Source: Domibacillus enclensis (GTDB lineage Bacteria; Bacillota; Bacilli; Bacillales; Domibacillaceae). Taken from it: a stretch of 64,000 nt of DNA. The position numbers and the translations under genes are program-made. Of this stretch, positions 1-9,993 are shown piece after piece. The stretch is taken from NCBI RefSeq assembly GCF_900156125.1, contig NZ_FTLX01000003.1:310001-374000 (forward strand). Reading direction: 5' to 3'. Positions within the stretch are counted from its first letter, which is position 1, and the number at the start of each line of letters is the position of its first letter. The notes under the pieces were generated by a model that was not told the origin of the DNA, searched no databases, and saw only the letters and a program-made list of their open reading frames with translations.

Positions 1-3000
1 TCATGCGGTTGCGCAATCCTTTCCTGAAGCATACAGTGCCGGTAAGAAAAATGGCGTGAAAATTTTATATGGAATGGAAGCCAACCTTGTGGATGACGGC
101 GTGCCGATTGCGTACGAAGATGCGGACCGGGAGCTTGCGACTGAAACATACGTTGTGTTTGACGTTGAAACGACCGGCCTTTCTGCTGTGTATGACACGA
201 TCATTGAGCTCGCGGCAGTGAAAATAAAAGATGGCGATATTATTGACCGGTTTGAACGGTTTGCCAATCCGCATCATCCTCTTTCTGCGACAACGATTGA
301 ATTAACGGGCATCACAGACGAAATGGTCCGGGATGCGCCAGATGTAGATGAAGCGCTTCGGGATTTCAAGGAATGGGCGGGGGATGACATTCTTGTTGCC
401 CATAATGCTTCGTTTGATATGGGCTTTATTCAAACAGGCTATGAAAAATACGGAATTGGCCGAACCGCAAGTCCCGTTATTGATACGCTTGAATTAGCCC
501 GGCTGCTTTACCCGGATATGAAAAACCACCGCTTGAATACGCTCGCGAAAAAATTCGATGTAGAATTAACGCAGCATCACCGTGCGATCTATGATGCAGA
601 AGCAACGGGCTATATTTTATTGAAGCTGCTAAAGGACGCTGAGGAAAAAGGCATTAAAAAGCATAATGAGTTCAACAATTATATGGGTGAAGGCGGAGCA
701 TACAAACGGGCCCGGCCTTACCATTGCACGATTCTGGCTCAAAATGCAGAAGGACTGAAAAACTTATTTAAGCTTGTATCGCTTTCGCATATCAATTATT
801 TTTACCGCGTGCCGCGCATTCCGCGATCGGTTTTGCAAAAGCACCGTACGGGTCTTTTGATCGGCTCCGGCTGCAATAAAGGGGAAGTATTCGAAGCGAT
901 GATGCAAAAAGGAATGGACGAAGCGCGCAGAGCGGCAGAATTTTATGATTATCTGGAAGTGCAGCCGAAAGCGGTGTACGCTCCGTTAATTGATATGGAG
1001 CTTGTCCGCGATGAAGCTGGAATGGAAGACATTATCGGGAACATTCTTAAAGTGGGAGACGAGCAGAAGAAGCTCGTTGTCGCAACCGGAAATGTTCACT
1101 ATTTAAACGAAGAAGATAAAATTTACCGTCACATTTTAATTTCATCTATGGGCGGCGCGAACCCATTAAACCGGCAGACGCTTCCGGATGTGCATTTCCG
1201 CTCAACAGATGAAATGCTGGATGCTTTCGCGTTTTTAGGAAAAGAAAAAGCGCATGAGATTGTGGTCGAGAACACGAACAAAATCGCTGATATGATTGAA
1301 GACGTGAAGCCGATCAAGGATGATTTGTATACGCCGAAAATCGAAGGCGCCGACGAAGAAATGCGGGAAATGAGCTATGGCATGGCGAGAAGAATTTACG
1401 GCGATGAGCTGCCGGAAATCGTCGAAGCACGGCTGGAAAAAGAATTAAAAAGCATCATCGGCCACGGGTTTGCGGTTATTTACTTGATTTCGCACAAGCT
1501 CGTGAAAAAATCGCTCGATGATGGCTACCTCGTCGGTTCACGGGGGTCGGTCGGTTCTTCCTTTGTCGCTACGATGACTGAAATTACGGAAGTGAATCCA
1601 CTGCCGCCGCATTACGTTTGTCCGGAATGCAAAAAATCAGAGTTCTTCGATGACGGGTCGGTCGGCTCAGGATTTGATCTGCCGGATAAAGACTGTCCGG
1701 ACTGTGACATTCCGTTTAGAAAAGACGGGCACGATATACCATTTGAAACGTTTCTTGGCTTTAAAGGAGACAAAGTGCCGGATATTGATTTGAACTTCTC
1801 CGGTGAATATCAGCCGCGTGCGCACAACTACACGAAGGAATTGTTCGGGGAAGAGTATGTATTCCGTGCGGGAACAATTGGCACGGTGGCAGAAAAAACA
1901 GCCTATGGCTACGTGAAAAAGTATGCGGAAGAATACACGAAGCAATACCGGAGCGCGGAGGTAGACCGACTCGTGTCAGGCTGCACCGGGGTCAAGCGAA
2001 CAACAGGCCAGCATCCGGGCGGCATCATCGTTGTGCCTGACTATATGGACATTTTTGATTTTTCACCGATTCAATACCCGGCCGATTCGGATAAATCGGA
2101 GTGGAAAACCACTCATTTTGATTTTCATTCCATTCACGATAACCTGCTGAAGCTTGATATTCTCGGACACGACGACCCGACGGTAATCCGGATGCTGCAG
2201 GACCTATCAGGGATTGATCCGAAAACGATCCCGACCGATGATCCGGAAGTAATGAAAATTTTCAGCGGCACCGAATCACTCGGTGTCACGCAAGAGCAAA
2301 TTATGTGTAAGACCGGCACGCTCGGCATTCCCGAATTCGGCACGCGGTTCGTCCGCCAGATGCTAGAAGAAACAAAGCCGACGACGTTTTCAGAGCTCGT
2401 GCAGATTTCAGGTTTGTCACACGGCACAGATGTATGGCTTGGCAATGCGCAGGAGCTTATTCAAAAAGGCATTTGCCAGCTGTCCGATGTGATCGGCTGC
2501 CGGGATGATATTATGGTGTACTTGATTTATCAGGGGCTTGATCCCGCGTTTGCCTTTAAAATTATGGAGTCGGTCCGTAAAGGAAAAGGACTGTCAGACG
2601 AGATGGAAGATGAAATGCGCAAAAATGAAGTGCCGGAATGGTACATTGATTCCTGCAAAAAAATCAAGTACATGTTTCCAAAGGCACACGCCGCTGCCTA
2701 CGTGCTGATGGCGGTGCGGATTGCTTATTTTAAAGTTCATCTGCCGCTGCTTTATTATGCGGCGTACTTCACCGTACGGGCGGAGGATTTTGACATTGAC
2801 GTCATGTCGAAGGGGTCCTCGGCGATTAAAGCGCTGCTACAGGAAATTAATGCGAAAGGGCTTGACGCATCGCCGAAGGAAAAGAACCTCATGACTGTGC
2901 TCGAACTGGCATTAGAAATGGTAGAACGAGGCTTTACGTTTAAAAAGGTCGATTTATACCGCTCCAGTGCCGATGAGTTTGTCATTGATGGCGACTCTCT

Positions 3001-3199
3001 TATTCCGCCTTTTAATGCGCTGCCGGGACTTGGCACAAATGCCGCTAAAAATATTGTGGCTTCCCGGGCGAATGGTGAATTCCTTTCAAAAGAGGATTTG
3101 CAGCAGCGCGGCAAGGTGTCCAAAACAATCATGGAGTATTTGGACAAAATGGGCTGTTTAAACGAGCTGCCTGACCAAAATCAGCTTTCATTATTTTGA
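1..3199 (+). CDS. polC: DNA polymerase III alpha subunit, Gram-positive PolC type (5' truncated by window edge)
   Basis: Replicative DNA polymerase with built-in 3'-5' proofreading, the main chain-elongating enzyme of low-GC Gram-positive replisomes. The frame is already open at base 2, so the OB-fold and most of the PHP domain lie outside the window; about 1065 codons remain of a family length near 1440. Visible in order: the end of the PHP region; the DnaQ-like exonuclease with FDVETTG from about nt 158 and a typical HNASFDMGF motif; a four-cysteine zinc site around nt 1618-1710; catalytic aspartates of PDIDLNF at nt 1781 and 1787; the fingers/palm region; and a C-terminal QLSLF beta-clamp binding peptide directly before the stop. 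Near-continuous similarity to B. subtilis PolC makes the call secure. A GTG at nt 56 opens a shorter frame but is internal to the PHP domain and is not the true start. Confidence 0.98.
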   Translation, partial: HAVAQSFPEAYSAGKKNGVKILYGMEANLVDDGVPIAYEDADRELATETYVVFDVETTGLSAVYDTIIELAAVKIKDGDIIDRFERFANPHHPLSATTIELTGITDEMVRDAPDVDEALRDFKEWAGDDILVAHNASFDMGFIQTGYEKYGIGRTASPVIDTLELARLLYPDMKNHRLNTLAKKFDVELTQHHRAIYDAEATGYILLKLLKDAEEKGIKKHNEFNNYMGEGGAYKRARPYHCTILAQNAEGLKNLFKLVSLSHINYFYRVPRIPRSVLQKHRTGLLIGSGCNKGEVFEAMMQKGMDEARRAAEFYDYLEVQPKAVYAPLIDMELVRDEAGMEDIIGNILKVGDEQKKLVVATGNVHYLNEEDKIYRHILISSMGGANPLNRQTLPDVHFRSTDEMLDAFAFLGKEKAHEIVVENTNKIADMIEDVKPIKDDLYTPKIEGADEEMREMSYGMARRIYGDELPEIVEARLEKELKSIIGHGFAVIYLISHKLVKKSLDDGYLVGSRGSVGSSFVATMTEITEVNPLPPHYVCPECKKSEFFDDGSVGSGFDLPDKDCPDCDIPFRKDGHDIPFETFLGFKGDKVPDIDLNFSGEYQPRAHNYTKELFGEEYVFRAGTIGTVAEKTAYGYVKKYAEEYTKQYRSAEVDRLVSGCTGVKRTTGQHPGGIIVVPDYMDIFDFSPIQYPADSDKSEWKTTHFDFHSIHDNLLKLDILGHDDPTVIRMLQDLSGIDPKTIPTDDPEVMKIFSGTESLGVTQEQIMCKTGTLGIPEFGTRFVRQMLEETKPTTFSELVQISGLSHGTDVWLGNAQELIQKGICQLSDVIGCRDDIMVYLIYQGLDPAFAFKIMESVRKGKGLSDEMEDEMRKNEVPEWYIDSCKKIKYMFPKAHAAAYVLMAVRIAYFKVHLPLLYYAAYFTVRAEDFDIDVMSKGSSAIKALLQEINAKGLDASPKEKNLMTVLELALEMVERGFTFKKVDLYRSSADEFVIDGDSLIPPFNALPGLGTNAAKNIVASRANGEFLSKEDLQQRGKVSKTIMEYLDKMGCLNELPDQNQLSLF

Positions 3200-3206
3200 T
3201 GAGCGT

Positions 3207-3235
3207 TTGCACAAAGCCTTTGTTTATGGTATCCT
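3207..3235 (+). promoter_or_regulatory. Candidate sigma-A promoter of the rimP-nusA-infB operon
   Basis: TTGCAC and TATCCT are separated by 17 bp just after the polC stop. The match is only partial (3/6 and 4/6), but the position fits an independent promoter for the rimP operon. Transcription would begin about 20-25 nt before the hairpin that follows. Confidence 0.35.
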
Positions 3236-3260
3236 TGAAGATGGAAATTGCATGATAACT

Positions 3261-3294
3261 CTCTTCGAAAGAGTGGGCCGCCCCCACTCTTTCG
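3261..3294 (+). terminator. Leader hairpin before rimP, terminator/attenuator-like, with a competing stem
   Basis: A perfect 12-bp inverted repeat (CGAAAGAGTGGG, nt 3266-3277, against nt 3283-3294) encloses a 5-nt loop. Downstream bases are only moderately T-rich, so it is a weak intrinsic terminator at best. The upstream CTCTT (3261-3265) can pair with AAGAG (3269-3273) inside the 5' arm, giving a smaller mutually exclusive hairpin. That layout could serve attenuation, or this may simply be the polC terminator. Confidence 0.5.
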
Positions 3295-3346
3295 TGTTTG
3301 TTGCGGGGATGTTCCGAAACAAATTCTTTCATGCGGGAGGATAAAC

Positions 3347-3820
3347 ATGAGTAAAATTATTGAAACGGTCGAGCACATTGCCGCACCTATTATTGAAGAC
3401 TTGAATCTCGAATTGGTTGAAGTAGAGTACGTAAAAGAAGGTAAAAATTGGTTTTTGAGGGTGTATATCGACAAAGAAGGCGGCATTGATATTGAAGAAT
3501 GTGCCGTTGTGAGTGAAAAGGTCAGCGAGCAGCTTGATGCACTTGATCCCGACCCGATTCCACATAACTACTTTCTGGAAGTTTCATCGCCTGGTGCGGA
3601 ACGTCCATTAAAAAAGCAGGAAGATTTCGAACGCGCCGTCGGCAAGCACGTGAATGTAAAGCTGTATGAGCCGCTCGAAGGCGAAAAAATGTATGAAGGC
3701 ACTCTTCTTTCCTTTGAGGAGGATGAACTGACAGTCGAATACATGATCAAAACACGAAAAAAACAAATCTCCATTCCGCTAGAAAAAGTGGCAAAAGCGC
3801 GTCTCGCTGTCACATTTTAA
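3347..3820 (+). CDS. rimP: Ribosome maturation factor RimP
   Basis: RimP (YlxS) assists late maturation of the 30S subunit. At 157 residues it matches the usual Bacillus length of about 156. The N-terminal alpha/beta domain carries the family signature around [12 protein letters not shown] and the helix with [24 protein letters not shown]; a small SH3-like C-terminal domain follows. I chose ATG 3347, preceded by GGGAGG at a good distance. An in-frame upstream ATG at 3248 would run translation through the strong leader hairpin and add residues that are not part of the family. It heads the operon with nusA 42 bp downstream, a partnership conserved across bacteria. Confidence 0.95.
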   Translation: MSKIIETVEHIAAPIIEDLNLELVEVEYVKEGKNWFLRVYIDKEGGIDIEECAVVSEKVSEQLDALDPDPIPHNYFLEVSSPGAERPLKKQEDFERAVGKHVNVKLYEPLEGEKMYEGTLLSFEEDELTVEYMIKTRKKQISIPLEKVAKARLAVTF

Positions 3821-3862
3821 AAAAATTTAATAAGATATGAATGTAAGGAGGCTTTTCAGCCA

Positions 3863-4999
3863 ATGAGCTCAGAATTATACGATGCCCTTCTTTATCTTGA
3901 AAAAGAAAAGGGTATTGAACGCAACCTACTAATTGAAGCAATCGAAGCGGCTCTTGTATCTGCTTATAAACGCAACTTTAACCAGGCACAAAATGTCCGT
4001 GTTGACTTGAACCTTGAAGGCGGCTCGATGCGTGTATTTGCGCGCAAGGAAGTGGTGGATGAAGTATTTGATTCCCGGCTTGAGCTTGCCCTTGCGGATG
4101 CGGTGCAGGTGAATCCGGCGTATGAAATCGGTGATGTTGTGGAAATGGAAGTCACACCGAAGGACTTCGGCCGCATCGCTGCTCAGGCAGCCAAGCAGGT
4201 TGTGACGCAGCGTGTACGTGAAGCTGAGCGCGGTATTATTTATTCCGAGTTTATCGACCGTGAAGAAGATATTATGACCGGTATCGTCCAGCGCCAGGAT
4301 TCCCGCTTTATATACGTCAGCCTTGGGAAAATCGAGGCATTGCTGCCGCAGGCGGAACAAATGGCGAATGAAACCTACAAGCCCCATGACCGCATTAAAG
4401 TCTTTATTACCAAGGTCGAACGGACAACAAAGGGCCCGCAAATTTACGTATCCCGCACACATCCAGGTTTGCTGAAGCGTTTATTTGAGATCGAAGTGCC
4501 TGAAATCTTCGACGGCACAGTGGAAATCCGCTCCGTTTCACGTGAAGCAGGCGACCGTTCAAAAATTTCCGTTCATGCTGAAAATCCTGAAGTAGATCCG
4601 ATTGGCGCATGTGTTGGACCAAAAGGAAACCGGGTGCAGGCGATTGTCAACGAATTAAAAGGCGAAAAAATTGATATCGTTGAATGGTCCGAAGACCCAG
4701 TGGTTTTTGTCGCGAATGCATTAAGCCCGGCGAAGGTGCTGGAAGTAAACGTAGATGAAGAAAACAAAGCAACAACCGTCATTGTGCCTGATTATCAATT
4801 ATCACTCGCAATCGGAAAACGCGGTCAAAATGCGCGTCTGGCTGCCAAGCTGACCGGCTGGAAAATTGACATTAAAAGCGAAACGGATGCCCGGGAAGCC
4901 GGTTTGTATCCAGGAGCAAACACAGTGCAGGATGATGAGATCGAATCATCGGATGCCAGCGATAACCTTGAAGATTTCTTTTCGGAAGAAATTGAATAA
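3863..4999 (+). CDS. nusA: Transcription termination/antitermination factor NusA
   Basis: NusA binds RNA polymerase and nascent RNA, promoting pausing and affecting termination and antitermination. The 378-residue protein has the N-terminal polymerase-binding domain (about 1-125), an S1 domain (about 135-200) and two KH domains, the first around GACVGPKGNRVQAIVNELKG and the second around LAIGKRGQNARLAAKLTGW. An acidic tail follows. The C-terminal acidic repeats of the E. coli protein are absent, as is usual in Firmicutes. AAGGAGG lies 10-11 nt before the ATG. Its place between rimP and ylxR is the canonical Bacillus arrangement. Confidence 0.97.
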   Translation: MSSELYDALLYLEKEKGIERNLLIEAIEAALVSAYKRNFNQAQNVRVDLNLEGGSMRVFARKEVVDEVFDSRLELALADAVQVNPAYEIGDVVEMEVTPKDFGRIAAQAAKQVVTQRVREAERGIIYSEFIDREEDIMTGIVQRQDSRFIYVSLGKIEALLPQAEQMANETYKPHDRIKVFITKVERTTKGPQIYVSRTHPGLLKRLFEIEVPEIFDGTVEIRSVSREAGDRSKISVHAENPEVDPIGACVGPKGNRVQAIVNELKGEKIDIVEWSEDPVVFVANALSPAKVLEVNVDEENKATTVIVPDYQLSLAIGKRGQNARLAAKLTGWKIDIKSETDAREAGLYPGANTVQDDEIESSDASDNLEDFFSEEIE

Positions 5000-5013
5000 G
5001 GAGGCCCTTCACA

Positions 5014-5289
5014 ATGCCGATACCTAAAAAGATTCCGCTTCGAAAATGTGCGGCAACCGGTGAAATGAAGCCGAAAAAAGAAATGATCCGCATCGTCCGT
5101 TCAAAAGAAGGCGACGTTTCTGTTGATCCAACAGGCAAAAAAGCTGGACGCGGGACGTATGTTTCCAAAACGAAGGAAGCAGTCGAAGCAGCAAAAAAGA
5201 AAAATGTTCTGGCAAGGCAGCTGAGTGCGGAAGTACCGGCATCGATTTACGATGAACTGCTGGAAATCGTGTTGAAAGGCGAAAGCTAA
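5014..5289 (+). CDS. rnpM: YlxR/RnpM, RNA-binding modulator of RNase P
   Basis: A small (91 residues) basic YlxR-family protein. The B. subtilis homologue was reported to bind the RNase P RNA and modulate its activity, hence RnpM. Visible features are the conserved N-terminal [21 protein letters not shown] (here [17 protein letters not shown] with Cys-Ala residues), the GRGTYV turn in the centre and many lysines. It follows nusA by 14 bp with an AAGGAGG site and is separated from ylxQ by one base, so the two are surely cotranscribed and probably translationally coupled. The family is certain; the physiological role rests on work in B. subtilis. Confidence 0.92.
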   Translation: MPIPKKIPLRKCAATGEMKPKKEMIRIVRSKEGDVSVDPTGKKAGRGTYVSKTKEAVEAAKKKNVLARQLSAEVPASIYDELLEIVLKGES

Positions 5290-5290
5290 T

Positions 5291-5599
5291 ATGACGGTTT
5301 ATCCATGGGCATCGTTTCTGGGGCTGGCCAACCGTGCCGGAAAGCTGATTACCGGAGAAGAAATGACAGTAAAAGAAATACAGCGCGGAAATGCAAAGCT
5401 TATTCTTTTATCAGAAGATGCATCACGCAATACGGAAAAGAAAATAACGGATAAAGCATCTTTTTACAAGGTGCCGGTGTGCCGCGTGGAAAATCGCGAA
5501 ATACTCGGACAGGCAATTGGCAAGGAATCACGTGTCGTTGTCGCTGTGGTAGACACCGGATTTGCTAAAAAGTTAAAAACGCTTATCGACGGGGAATGA
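5291..5599 (+). CDS. ylxQ: YlxQ, L7Ae/L30e-family RNA-binding protein
   Basis: A 102-residue L7Ae/L30e/S12e/Gadd45-fold protein. Members bind kink-turn RNA; the cellular RNA target of YlxQ is not firmly established. The signature is visible in the N-terminal half: [16 protein letters not shown], followed by the hydrophobic strand [11 protein letters not shown] with its Glu-Asp-Ala-Ser core typical of L7Ae proteins. It starts one base after the ylxR stop without a strong ribosome site of its own, which suggests coupling to ylxR translation. Its stop sits inside the small inverted repeat that precedes infB. Confidence 0.9.
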   Translation: MTVYPWASFLGLANRAGKLITGEEMTVKEIQRGNAKLILLSEDASRNTEKKITDKASFYKVPVCRVENREILGQAIGKESRVVVAVVDTGFAKKLKTLIDGE

Positions 5600-5617
5600 C
5601 AGAAACCAATCTGTCAT
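5596..5617 (+). promoter_or_regulatory. Small hairpin directly upstream of the infB ribosome-binding site
   Basis: ATGACAG (5596-5602) and CTGTCAT (5611-5617) form a perfect 7-bp stem with an 8-nt loop, ending four bases before the AAGGAGG of infB. It overlaps the ylxQ stop codon. There is no T-run, so it is not a terminator; it could insulate or modulate infB initiation. Confidence 0.35.
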
Positions 5618-5637
5618 GACAAGGAGGCTGTTTACAT

Positions 5638-7632
5638 TTGAATAATAAACCAACAAATCAACAATCAAGCACAAATAAACCAGCAGGAAACCGCGGACCG
5701 GCAAAGCCAAAGCCAACCGGTTCAAAACCAGGCCAGCAAAAGCAGGGTCAGGGCGGTGCACGTGGCGGTTCAAGACCAGGCTCACGCGGCATCAATGGCG
5801 GCCCGCGCGGCAAAGGCCGTTCAGGTCAGCGTAAAGGCGCACCAAAGCAGCCGATTCCAGTGAAAAAGAAAGAAATTCCAGAAAAAATCGTTTTTTCTGG
5901 CTCGTTAACGGTTGCTGAACTAGCGAAGAAAATGAACGTTGAGCCATCTGATGTGATTAAAAAGCTCTTTATGCTTGGCGTCATGGCCACAATCAATCAA
6001 GAGCTTGACAAAGATGCGATTGAACTCGTAGCCAGCGAGTTTAATGTAGAAGTTGAAGAAGAGATCTTAATTGATAAAGCGGACCTGGAAACGTATTTTG
6101 AAGAAGAAGACACGGATGGCAATGTAATTGAACGTCCGGCTGTTGTGACGATTATGGGTCACGTCGATCACGGGAAAACAACATTGCTTGATTCGGTCCG
6201 TAACACGAAGGTCACTGAAGGAGAAGCCGGCGGTATCACACAGCATATCGGTGCATACCAGGCAGAAACAAACGGAAAGAAAATCACCTTCCTTGATACA
6301 CCAGGACATGCTGCGTTTACAACAATGCGTGCCCGTGGAGCAAAAGTGACGGATATTACGATTCTTGTTGTCGCTGCAGATGATGGTGTTATGCCGCAGA
6401 CAGTTGAAGCGATCAACCACGCCAAAGCTGCAGAAGTGCCAATTATCGTAGCGGTGAATAAAATTGACAAGCCGGGCGCCAATCCGGATCGTGTGATGCA
6501 GGAACTGACGGAACATGGACTTGTACCTGAAGCATGGGGCGGCGAAACCATTTTCGTGCCAATGTCTGCAAAGCATGGCGAAGGAATTGACACACTGCTT
6601 GAAATGATTCTTCTTGTAGCAGAAGTAGAAGAATTAAAAGCAGATCCGAAGCGTAAAGCAATGGGGACGGTTATTGAAGCCGAGCTTGATAAAGGCCGCG
6701 GTTCTGTTGCGACATTGCTCGTGCAAAATGGAACATTAAATGTGGGCGATCCAATTGTAGTTGGGAACACATTTGGCCGCGTACGTGCCATGGTCAACGA
6801 CATTGGCCGCCGTGTAAAAACAGCAGGTCCATCAACACCGGTTGAAATTACAGGCTTAAGCGATGTGCCACTCGCCGGCGACCGTTTTGTTGTATTCGAA
6901 GATGAGAAAACAGCTCGTCAAATCGGGGAATCCCGTGCACAGGATGCCCTTCAGGCGCAGCGCAGCGAGAAAACAAAGGTAAGCCTTGATAACTTGTTTG
7001 AACACATGAAGCAAGGGGAAATGAAAGACTTAAACATCGTCTTAAAAGCAGACGTACAAGGGTCTGTTGAAGCTGTTGCTGCAGCTCTTCAGAAAATTGA
7101 AGTCGAAGGCGTAAATGTCAAGATTATTCATACAGGCGCTGGAGCGATCACGGAGTCCGATATTATTTTGGCATCCGCTTCTAATGCGATTGTCATCGGC
7201 TTTAACGTTCGTCCTGATGTGAATGCAAAACGCACAGCGGAAGCAGAAGAAGTTGAAGTACGTCTGCACCGTATTATTTACAAGGTCATTGAAGAGATTG
7301 AAGCGGCGATGAAAGGAATGCTTGATCCGGAATTTGAAGAAAAAATTATCGGACAGGCTGAAGTGCGCCAAACATTTAAAGTGTCTAAAATCGGCACCAT
7401 TGCGGGAAGCTATGTAACAGAAGGCAAAATCACGCGTGATTCAGGCGTTCGATTGATTCGTGACGGCATCGTGATCTTCGAAGGTGAAGTAGATGCACTG
7501 AAACGCTTTAAAGATGATGCAAAAGAAGTTGCGCAAGGGTACGAGTGCGGAATTACAGTTCGCGGCTTTAACGATGTAAAAGAAGGCGACATCATTGAAG
7601 CGTTCATCGAACAGGAAATCGAGCGCAAGTAA
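5638..7632 (+). CDS. infB: Translation initiation factor IF-2 (short N-terminus)
   Basis: GTPase that brings fMet-tRNA to the 30S subunit and promotes subunit joining. Residues 1-80 are a low-complexity Gly/Pro/Lys/Arg/Gln linker; one IF2_N module follows (about 83-145); the G domain has GHVDHGKTT at 174-182, the DTPGH motif and NKID; then the beta-barrel and the fMet-tRNA-binding C-terminal domain. The start is TTG 5638, ten nt after a strong AAGGAGG; an in-frame stop at 5617 excludes a longer protein. At 664 residues it is about 50 shorter than B. subtilis IF2 and lacks the first N-terminal module (the RVYEYAK-type helix bundle), so it resembles the shorter IF2-beta form made from an internal start in B. 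subtilis. Confidence 0.96.
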   Translation: MNNKPTNQQSSTNKPAGNRGPAKPKPTGSKPGQQKQGQGGARGGSRPGSRGINGGPRGKGRSGQRKGAPKQPIPVKKKEIPEKIVFSGSLTVAELAKKMNVEPSDVIKKLFMLGVMATINQELDKDAIELVASEFNVEVEEEILIDKADLETYFEEEDTDGNVIERPAVVTIMGHVDHGKTTLLDSVRNTKVTEGEAGGITQHIGAYQAETNGKKITFLDTPGHAAFTTMRARGAKVTDITILVVAADDGVMPQTVEAINHAKAAEVPIIVAVNKIDKPGANPDRVMQELTEHGLVPEAWGGETIFVPMSAKHGEGIDTLLEMILLVAEVEELKADPKRKAMGTVIEAELDKGRGSVATLLVQNGTLNVGDPIVVGNTFGRVRAMVNDIGRRVKTAGPSTPVEITGLSDVPLAGDRFVVFEDEKTARQIGESRAQDALQAQRSEKTKVSLDNLFEHMKQGEMKDLNIVLKADVQGSVEAVAAALQKIEVEGVNVKIIHTGAGAITESDIILASASNAIVIGFNVRPDVNAKRTAEAEEVEVRLHRIIYKVIEEIEAAMKGMLDPEFEEKIIGQAEVRQTFKVSKIGTIAGSYVTEGKITRDSGVRLIRDGIVIFEGEVDALKRFKDDAKEVAQGYECGITVRGFNDVKEGDIIEAFIEQEIERK

Positions 7633-7656
7633 CCTTCGCCCCAAGGAGTGAAAAGG

Positions 7657-8007
7657 ATGTCAATGCGTTCGAATCGTGTTGCAGAGCAAATGAAAAAAGA
7701 ATTAACGGAGATCTTAAGCCGTAAAGTAAAAGATCCCCGTATCGGGTTTTTGACCGTGACGGATGTAGAGGTGACGGGCGACTTACAGCAGGCGACTGTG
7801 TACATTACAGTGCTTGGCGGTGAAGAAGAACGGGAAGGGACATTAAAGGCCCTCGCGAAAGCAAAAGGGTTTATCCGTTCAGAGCTCGGTACGCGAATCC
7901 GTCTCCGTAAAACACCGGAGCTGATGTTTGAATTCGACGAGTCGGTTGCCTATGGCAATAAAATCGACACGCTCTTAAGAGAACTGAAAGATTCAGATCC
8001 ATCATAA
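7657..8007 (+). CDS. rbfA: 30S ribosome-binding factor RbfA
   Basis: RbfA binds immature 30S subunits and helps 16S rRNA 5'-end maturation and cold adaptation. The 116-residue protein shows the family N-terminus [15 protein letters not shown], the [20 protein letters not shown] strand region and [14 protein letters not shown] near the C-terminus, forming a KH-like fold. ATG 7657 lies 8 nt after AAGGAG; a GTG at 7648 overlaps that site and is rejected. In B. subtilis ylxP separates infB and rbfA; here only 24 bp separate them and ylxP is missing. Confidence 0.95.
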   Translation: MSMRSNRVAEQMKKELTEILSRKVKDPRIGFLTVTDVEVTGDLQQATVYITVLGGEEEREGTLKALAKAKGFIRSELGTRIRLRKTPELMFEFDESVAYGNKIDTLLRELKDSDPS

Positions 8008-8009
8008 TG

Positions 8010-8066
8010 AAAAAGCGCCTTACAAAGCGGCGGAGCGATTCCGCTGCTTGAAAAGGCGCTTTTTTC
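8010..8066 (+). terminator. Terminator-like hairpin between rbfA and truB
   Basis: AAAAGCGCCTT (from 8011) pairs with AAGGCGCTTTT (from 8053), with an internal AGCGG/CCGCT stem at the tip and a T-run after the 3' arm. It looks like a genuine intrinsic terminator inside the operon. Either truB and ribF depend on read-through or they have a promoter I could not identify in the 30 bp that remain. Confidence 0.7.
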
Positions 8067-8097
8067 TTTACGACGACATGGACAGGAGGAAAACGGC

Positions 8098-8991
8098 ATG
8101 AATGGCATTTTGCCGCTTTGGAAAGAAAAAGGCATGACCTCGCATGATTGTGTATTTAAAGCGAGAAAAATATTACGAACAAAAAAAGTCGGGCACACGG
8201 GGACTCTTGATCCCGATGTAGAAGGCGTACTGCCCTTATGCATTGGACATGCAACGAGGCTGGCAGAATACATTACAGACAGCGGAAAGACGTACGTGGC
8301 AGAGGTGGCGATTGGGACGTCGACAGAAACCGAGGATGCCTCTGGAGCGGTCCTTGATCAAAAAAAGGTGGAGAAACCTATTTCTGAGACTAGCTTGCAG
8401 GACGTGCTGAACAGCTTAATAGGTGACATCGAACAAACACCGCCCATGTATTCGGCGGTGAAAGTGAACGGCCGCCGTTTGTACGAATACGCCCGGGCCG
8501 GCGAAACAGTCGAACGCCCATCCAGAATAGTCTCGATTTATCAACTCGAACAAATCAGCGAGATGGAATACAAAAACGGTGAAGTGCGCTTTTCTATTCG
8601 GGTCGTATGCGGAAAAGGAACGTATATCCGAACGCTTGCTGTGATGATCGGCGAAAAACTCGGCTATCCTGCTCACATGTCCAAGCTTGTGCGGACAGAA
8701 TCGGGCGGCTTTACACAAAAGGACTGCGTGACACTTGGTGAAATGGCCGACTTACTGCCGGAATCCATGTTGAAGCCAGTAGAGACGGCGATTTCTCATT
8801 TGCCGAAGTGGCATGTCCATGATAAAGTAGCTGTAATGATTCAAAATGGAGCTGTACTTGAGATGCCGGCTGATTGGCCCTTACAGGCGCAGGAGGCTGC
8901 TGTGTTTTTAAACGGGTCTTTTTTAGCTATTTACCGGATTCATCCTGAGAAGGAAGGGAAAATCAAGCCGGTTAAAGTCATGCCACAATGA
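8098..8991 (+). CDS. truB: tRNA pseudouridine(55) synthase TruB
   Basis: Isomerises U55 in the T-loop of tRNAs to pseudouridine. The 297-residue protein carries the family motif HTGTLDPDVEGVLPLCIG with the catalytic aspartate at residue 38, followed by the ATRLAEYI region, the YSAVKVNGRRLYEYAR motif and the RVVCGKGTYIRTL segment. The length is close to the 300 or so of Bacillus homologues. ATG 8098 is preceded by GGAGG. It sits in its canonical place between rbfA and ribF, with ribF 21 bp downstream, but a strong hairpin separates it from rbfA. Confidence 0.96.
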   Translation: MNGILPLWKEKGMTSHDCVFKARKILRTKKVGHTGTLDPDVEGVLPLCIGHATRLAEYITDSGKTYVAEVAIGTSTETEDASGAVLDQKKVEKPISETSLQDVLNSLIGDIEQTPPMYSAVKVNGRRLYEYARAGETVERPSRIVSIYQLEQISEMEYKNGEVRFSIRVVCGKGTYIRTLAVMIGEKLGYPAHMSKLVRTESGGFTQKDCVTLGEMADLLPESMLKPVETAISHLPKWHVHDKVAVMIQNGAVLEMPADWPLQAQEAAVFLNGSFLAIYRIHPEKEGKIKPVKVMPQ

Positions 8992-9012
8992 TAGAAGGAC
9001 AGGTGTGAACAT

Positions 9013-9975
9013 ATGGAAGTGATGATGCTTCGCCATCCGCACAATTATAAAAAAGAAGAATTCGAGCCAATGGCCCTTGCACTTGGTTTTTTTGACGGTG
9101 TGCACAAAGGCCATCAGCAGGTGATGCTGTCAGCGAAAAAAACAGCAGAAGAAAAGGGATGGAAAAGTGCGGTGATGACATTTGACCCGCACCCATCGGT
9201 TGTTCTTGGCCGGAAGCACCGGCACATCCGTCATATCACACCGCTTGAAGAAAAAAAGCGGCTGATTCAGGAGATGGGAATCGACTATTTGTTTATCGTC
9301 CGGTTTACATCTGACTTTGCTGCGCTTGAGCCGCAGCAATTTGTTGATCAGTTCATCATCGGCTTAAATGCCCGGCATGTGACAGCCGGCTTTGATTATA
9401 CATACGGCCGTCTCGGCAAAGGAACAATGGACACACTTATGTTTCATTCCCGCGGTGAGTTCACCTATACAGCTGTTCAAAAGCTTGCGATTGATCAGGA
9501 AAAGGTCAGCTCAACCAAAATAAGAGAGCTGCTGTCAGAAGGTCTTGTCCGTGATGCATCGGATCTGTTAGGCCGTCCATACCGCCTGCATGGAACGATT
9601 ATTCACGGAGATAAGCGCGGACGGAAAATCGGCTTTCCGACGGCTAACATCGAACCGGCGGATGATTACTTTTTGCCGATGACAGGTGTATACGCTGTGA
9701 AAATCCGTGTGCAGGATGAATGGCACGAAGGTGTGTGCAATGTAGGGTATCGTCCCACGTTTAAAAGCCCGGACGAGCCGGTTTTATCCATCGAGGTGCA
9801 TATTTTTCACTACTCAGGAGATATTTATGGGGAAGAGGTCGAAGTGGACTGGTTTATCCGGCTGCGCGGCGAGCAAAAGTTTAACGGAATAGAAGAATTA
9901 ACCGCGCAGATTGAACGAGACAAACAAGCAGCTGTCCAATTCTTCGACAGCAAACGTCTTGACGGAAAGAGCTAA
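9013..9975 (+). CDS. ribF: Bifunctional riboflavin kinase / FMN adenylyltransferase
   Basis: Makes FMN from riboflavin and then FAD (called RibC in B. subtilis, RibF elsewhere). The N-terminal nucleotidyltransferase domain (about 15-185) shows GFFDGVHKGHQQV and the late SSTKIRELL motif; the C-terminal flavokinase domain (about 190-305) shows GRKIGFPTANI, GVYAV and the VHIF strand. At 320 residues it has normal family length. FMN made here may also feed riboflavin riboswitch control elsewhere. The 3' end carries the promoter for rpsO, so transcription of the ribosomal protein gene begins inside this coding region. Confidence 0.96.
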   Translation: MEVMMLRHPHNYKKEEFEPMALALGFFDGVHKGHQQVMLSAKKTAEEKGWKSAVMTFDPHPSVVLGRKHRHIRHITPLEEKKRLIQEMGIDYLFIVRFTSDFAALEPQQFVDQFIIGLNARHVTAGFDYTYGRLGKGTMDTLMFHSRGEFTYTAVQKLAIDQEKVSSTKIRELLSEGLVRDASDLLGRPYRLHGTIIHGDKRGRKIGFPTANIEPADDYFLPMTGVYAVKIRVQDEWHEGVCNVGYRPTFKSPDEPVLSIEVHIFHYSGDIYGEEVEVDWFIRLRGEQKFNGIEELTAQIERDKQAAVQFFDSKRLDGKS

Positions 9976-9987
9976 GTTTCGTATAAT
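9959..9987 (+). promoter_or_regulatory. Sigma-A promoter of rpsO, overlapping the 3' end of ribF
   Basis: TTGACG (9959-9964) and a consensus TATAAT (9982-9987) are separated by exactly 17 bp. The start site would fall near 9994, giving an rpsO leader of about 93 nt. The -35 and spacer lie in the last codons and stop of ribF. Confidence 0.75.
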
Positions 9988-9993
9988 AAACAG

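Noticed and set aside
3248-3346. N-terminal extension of RimP
   Set aside because: It would translate through the strong leader hairpin, and a far better ribosome site precedes ATG 3347.
6168-6803. A 211-codon open frame on the minus strand inside infB
   Set aside because: It lies wholly antisense to the conserved G domain of IF2, has no ribosome site of note and no family-like sequence.
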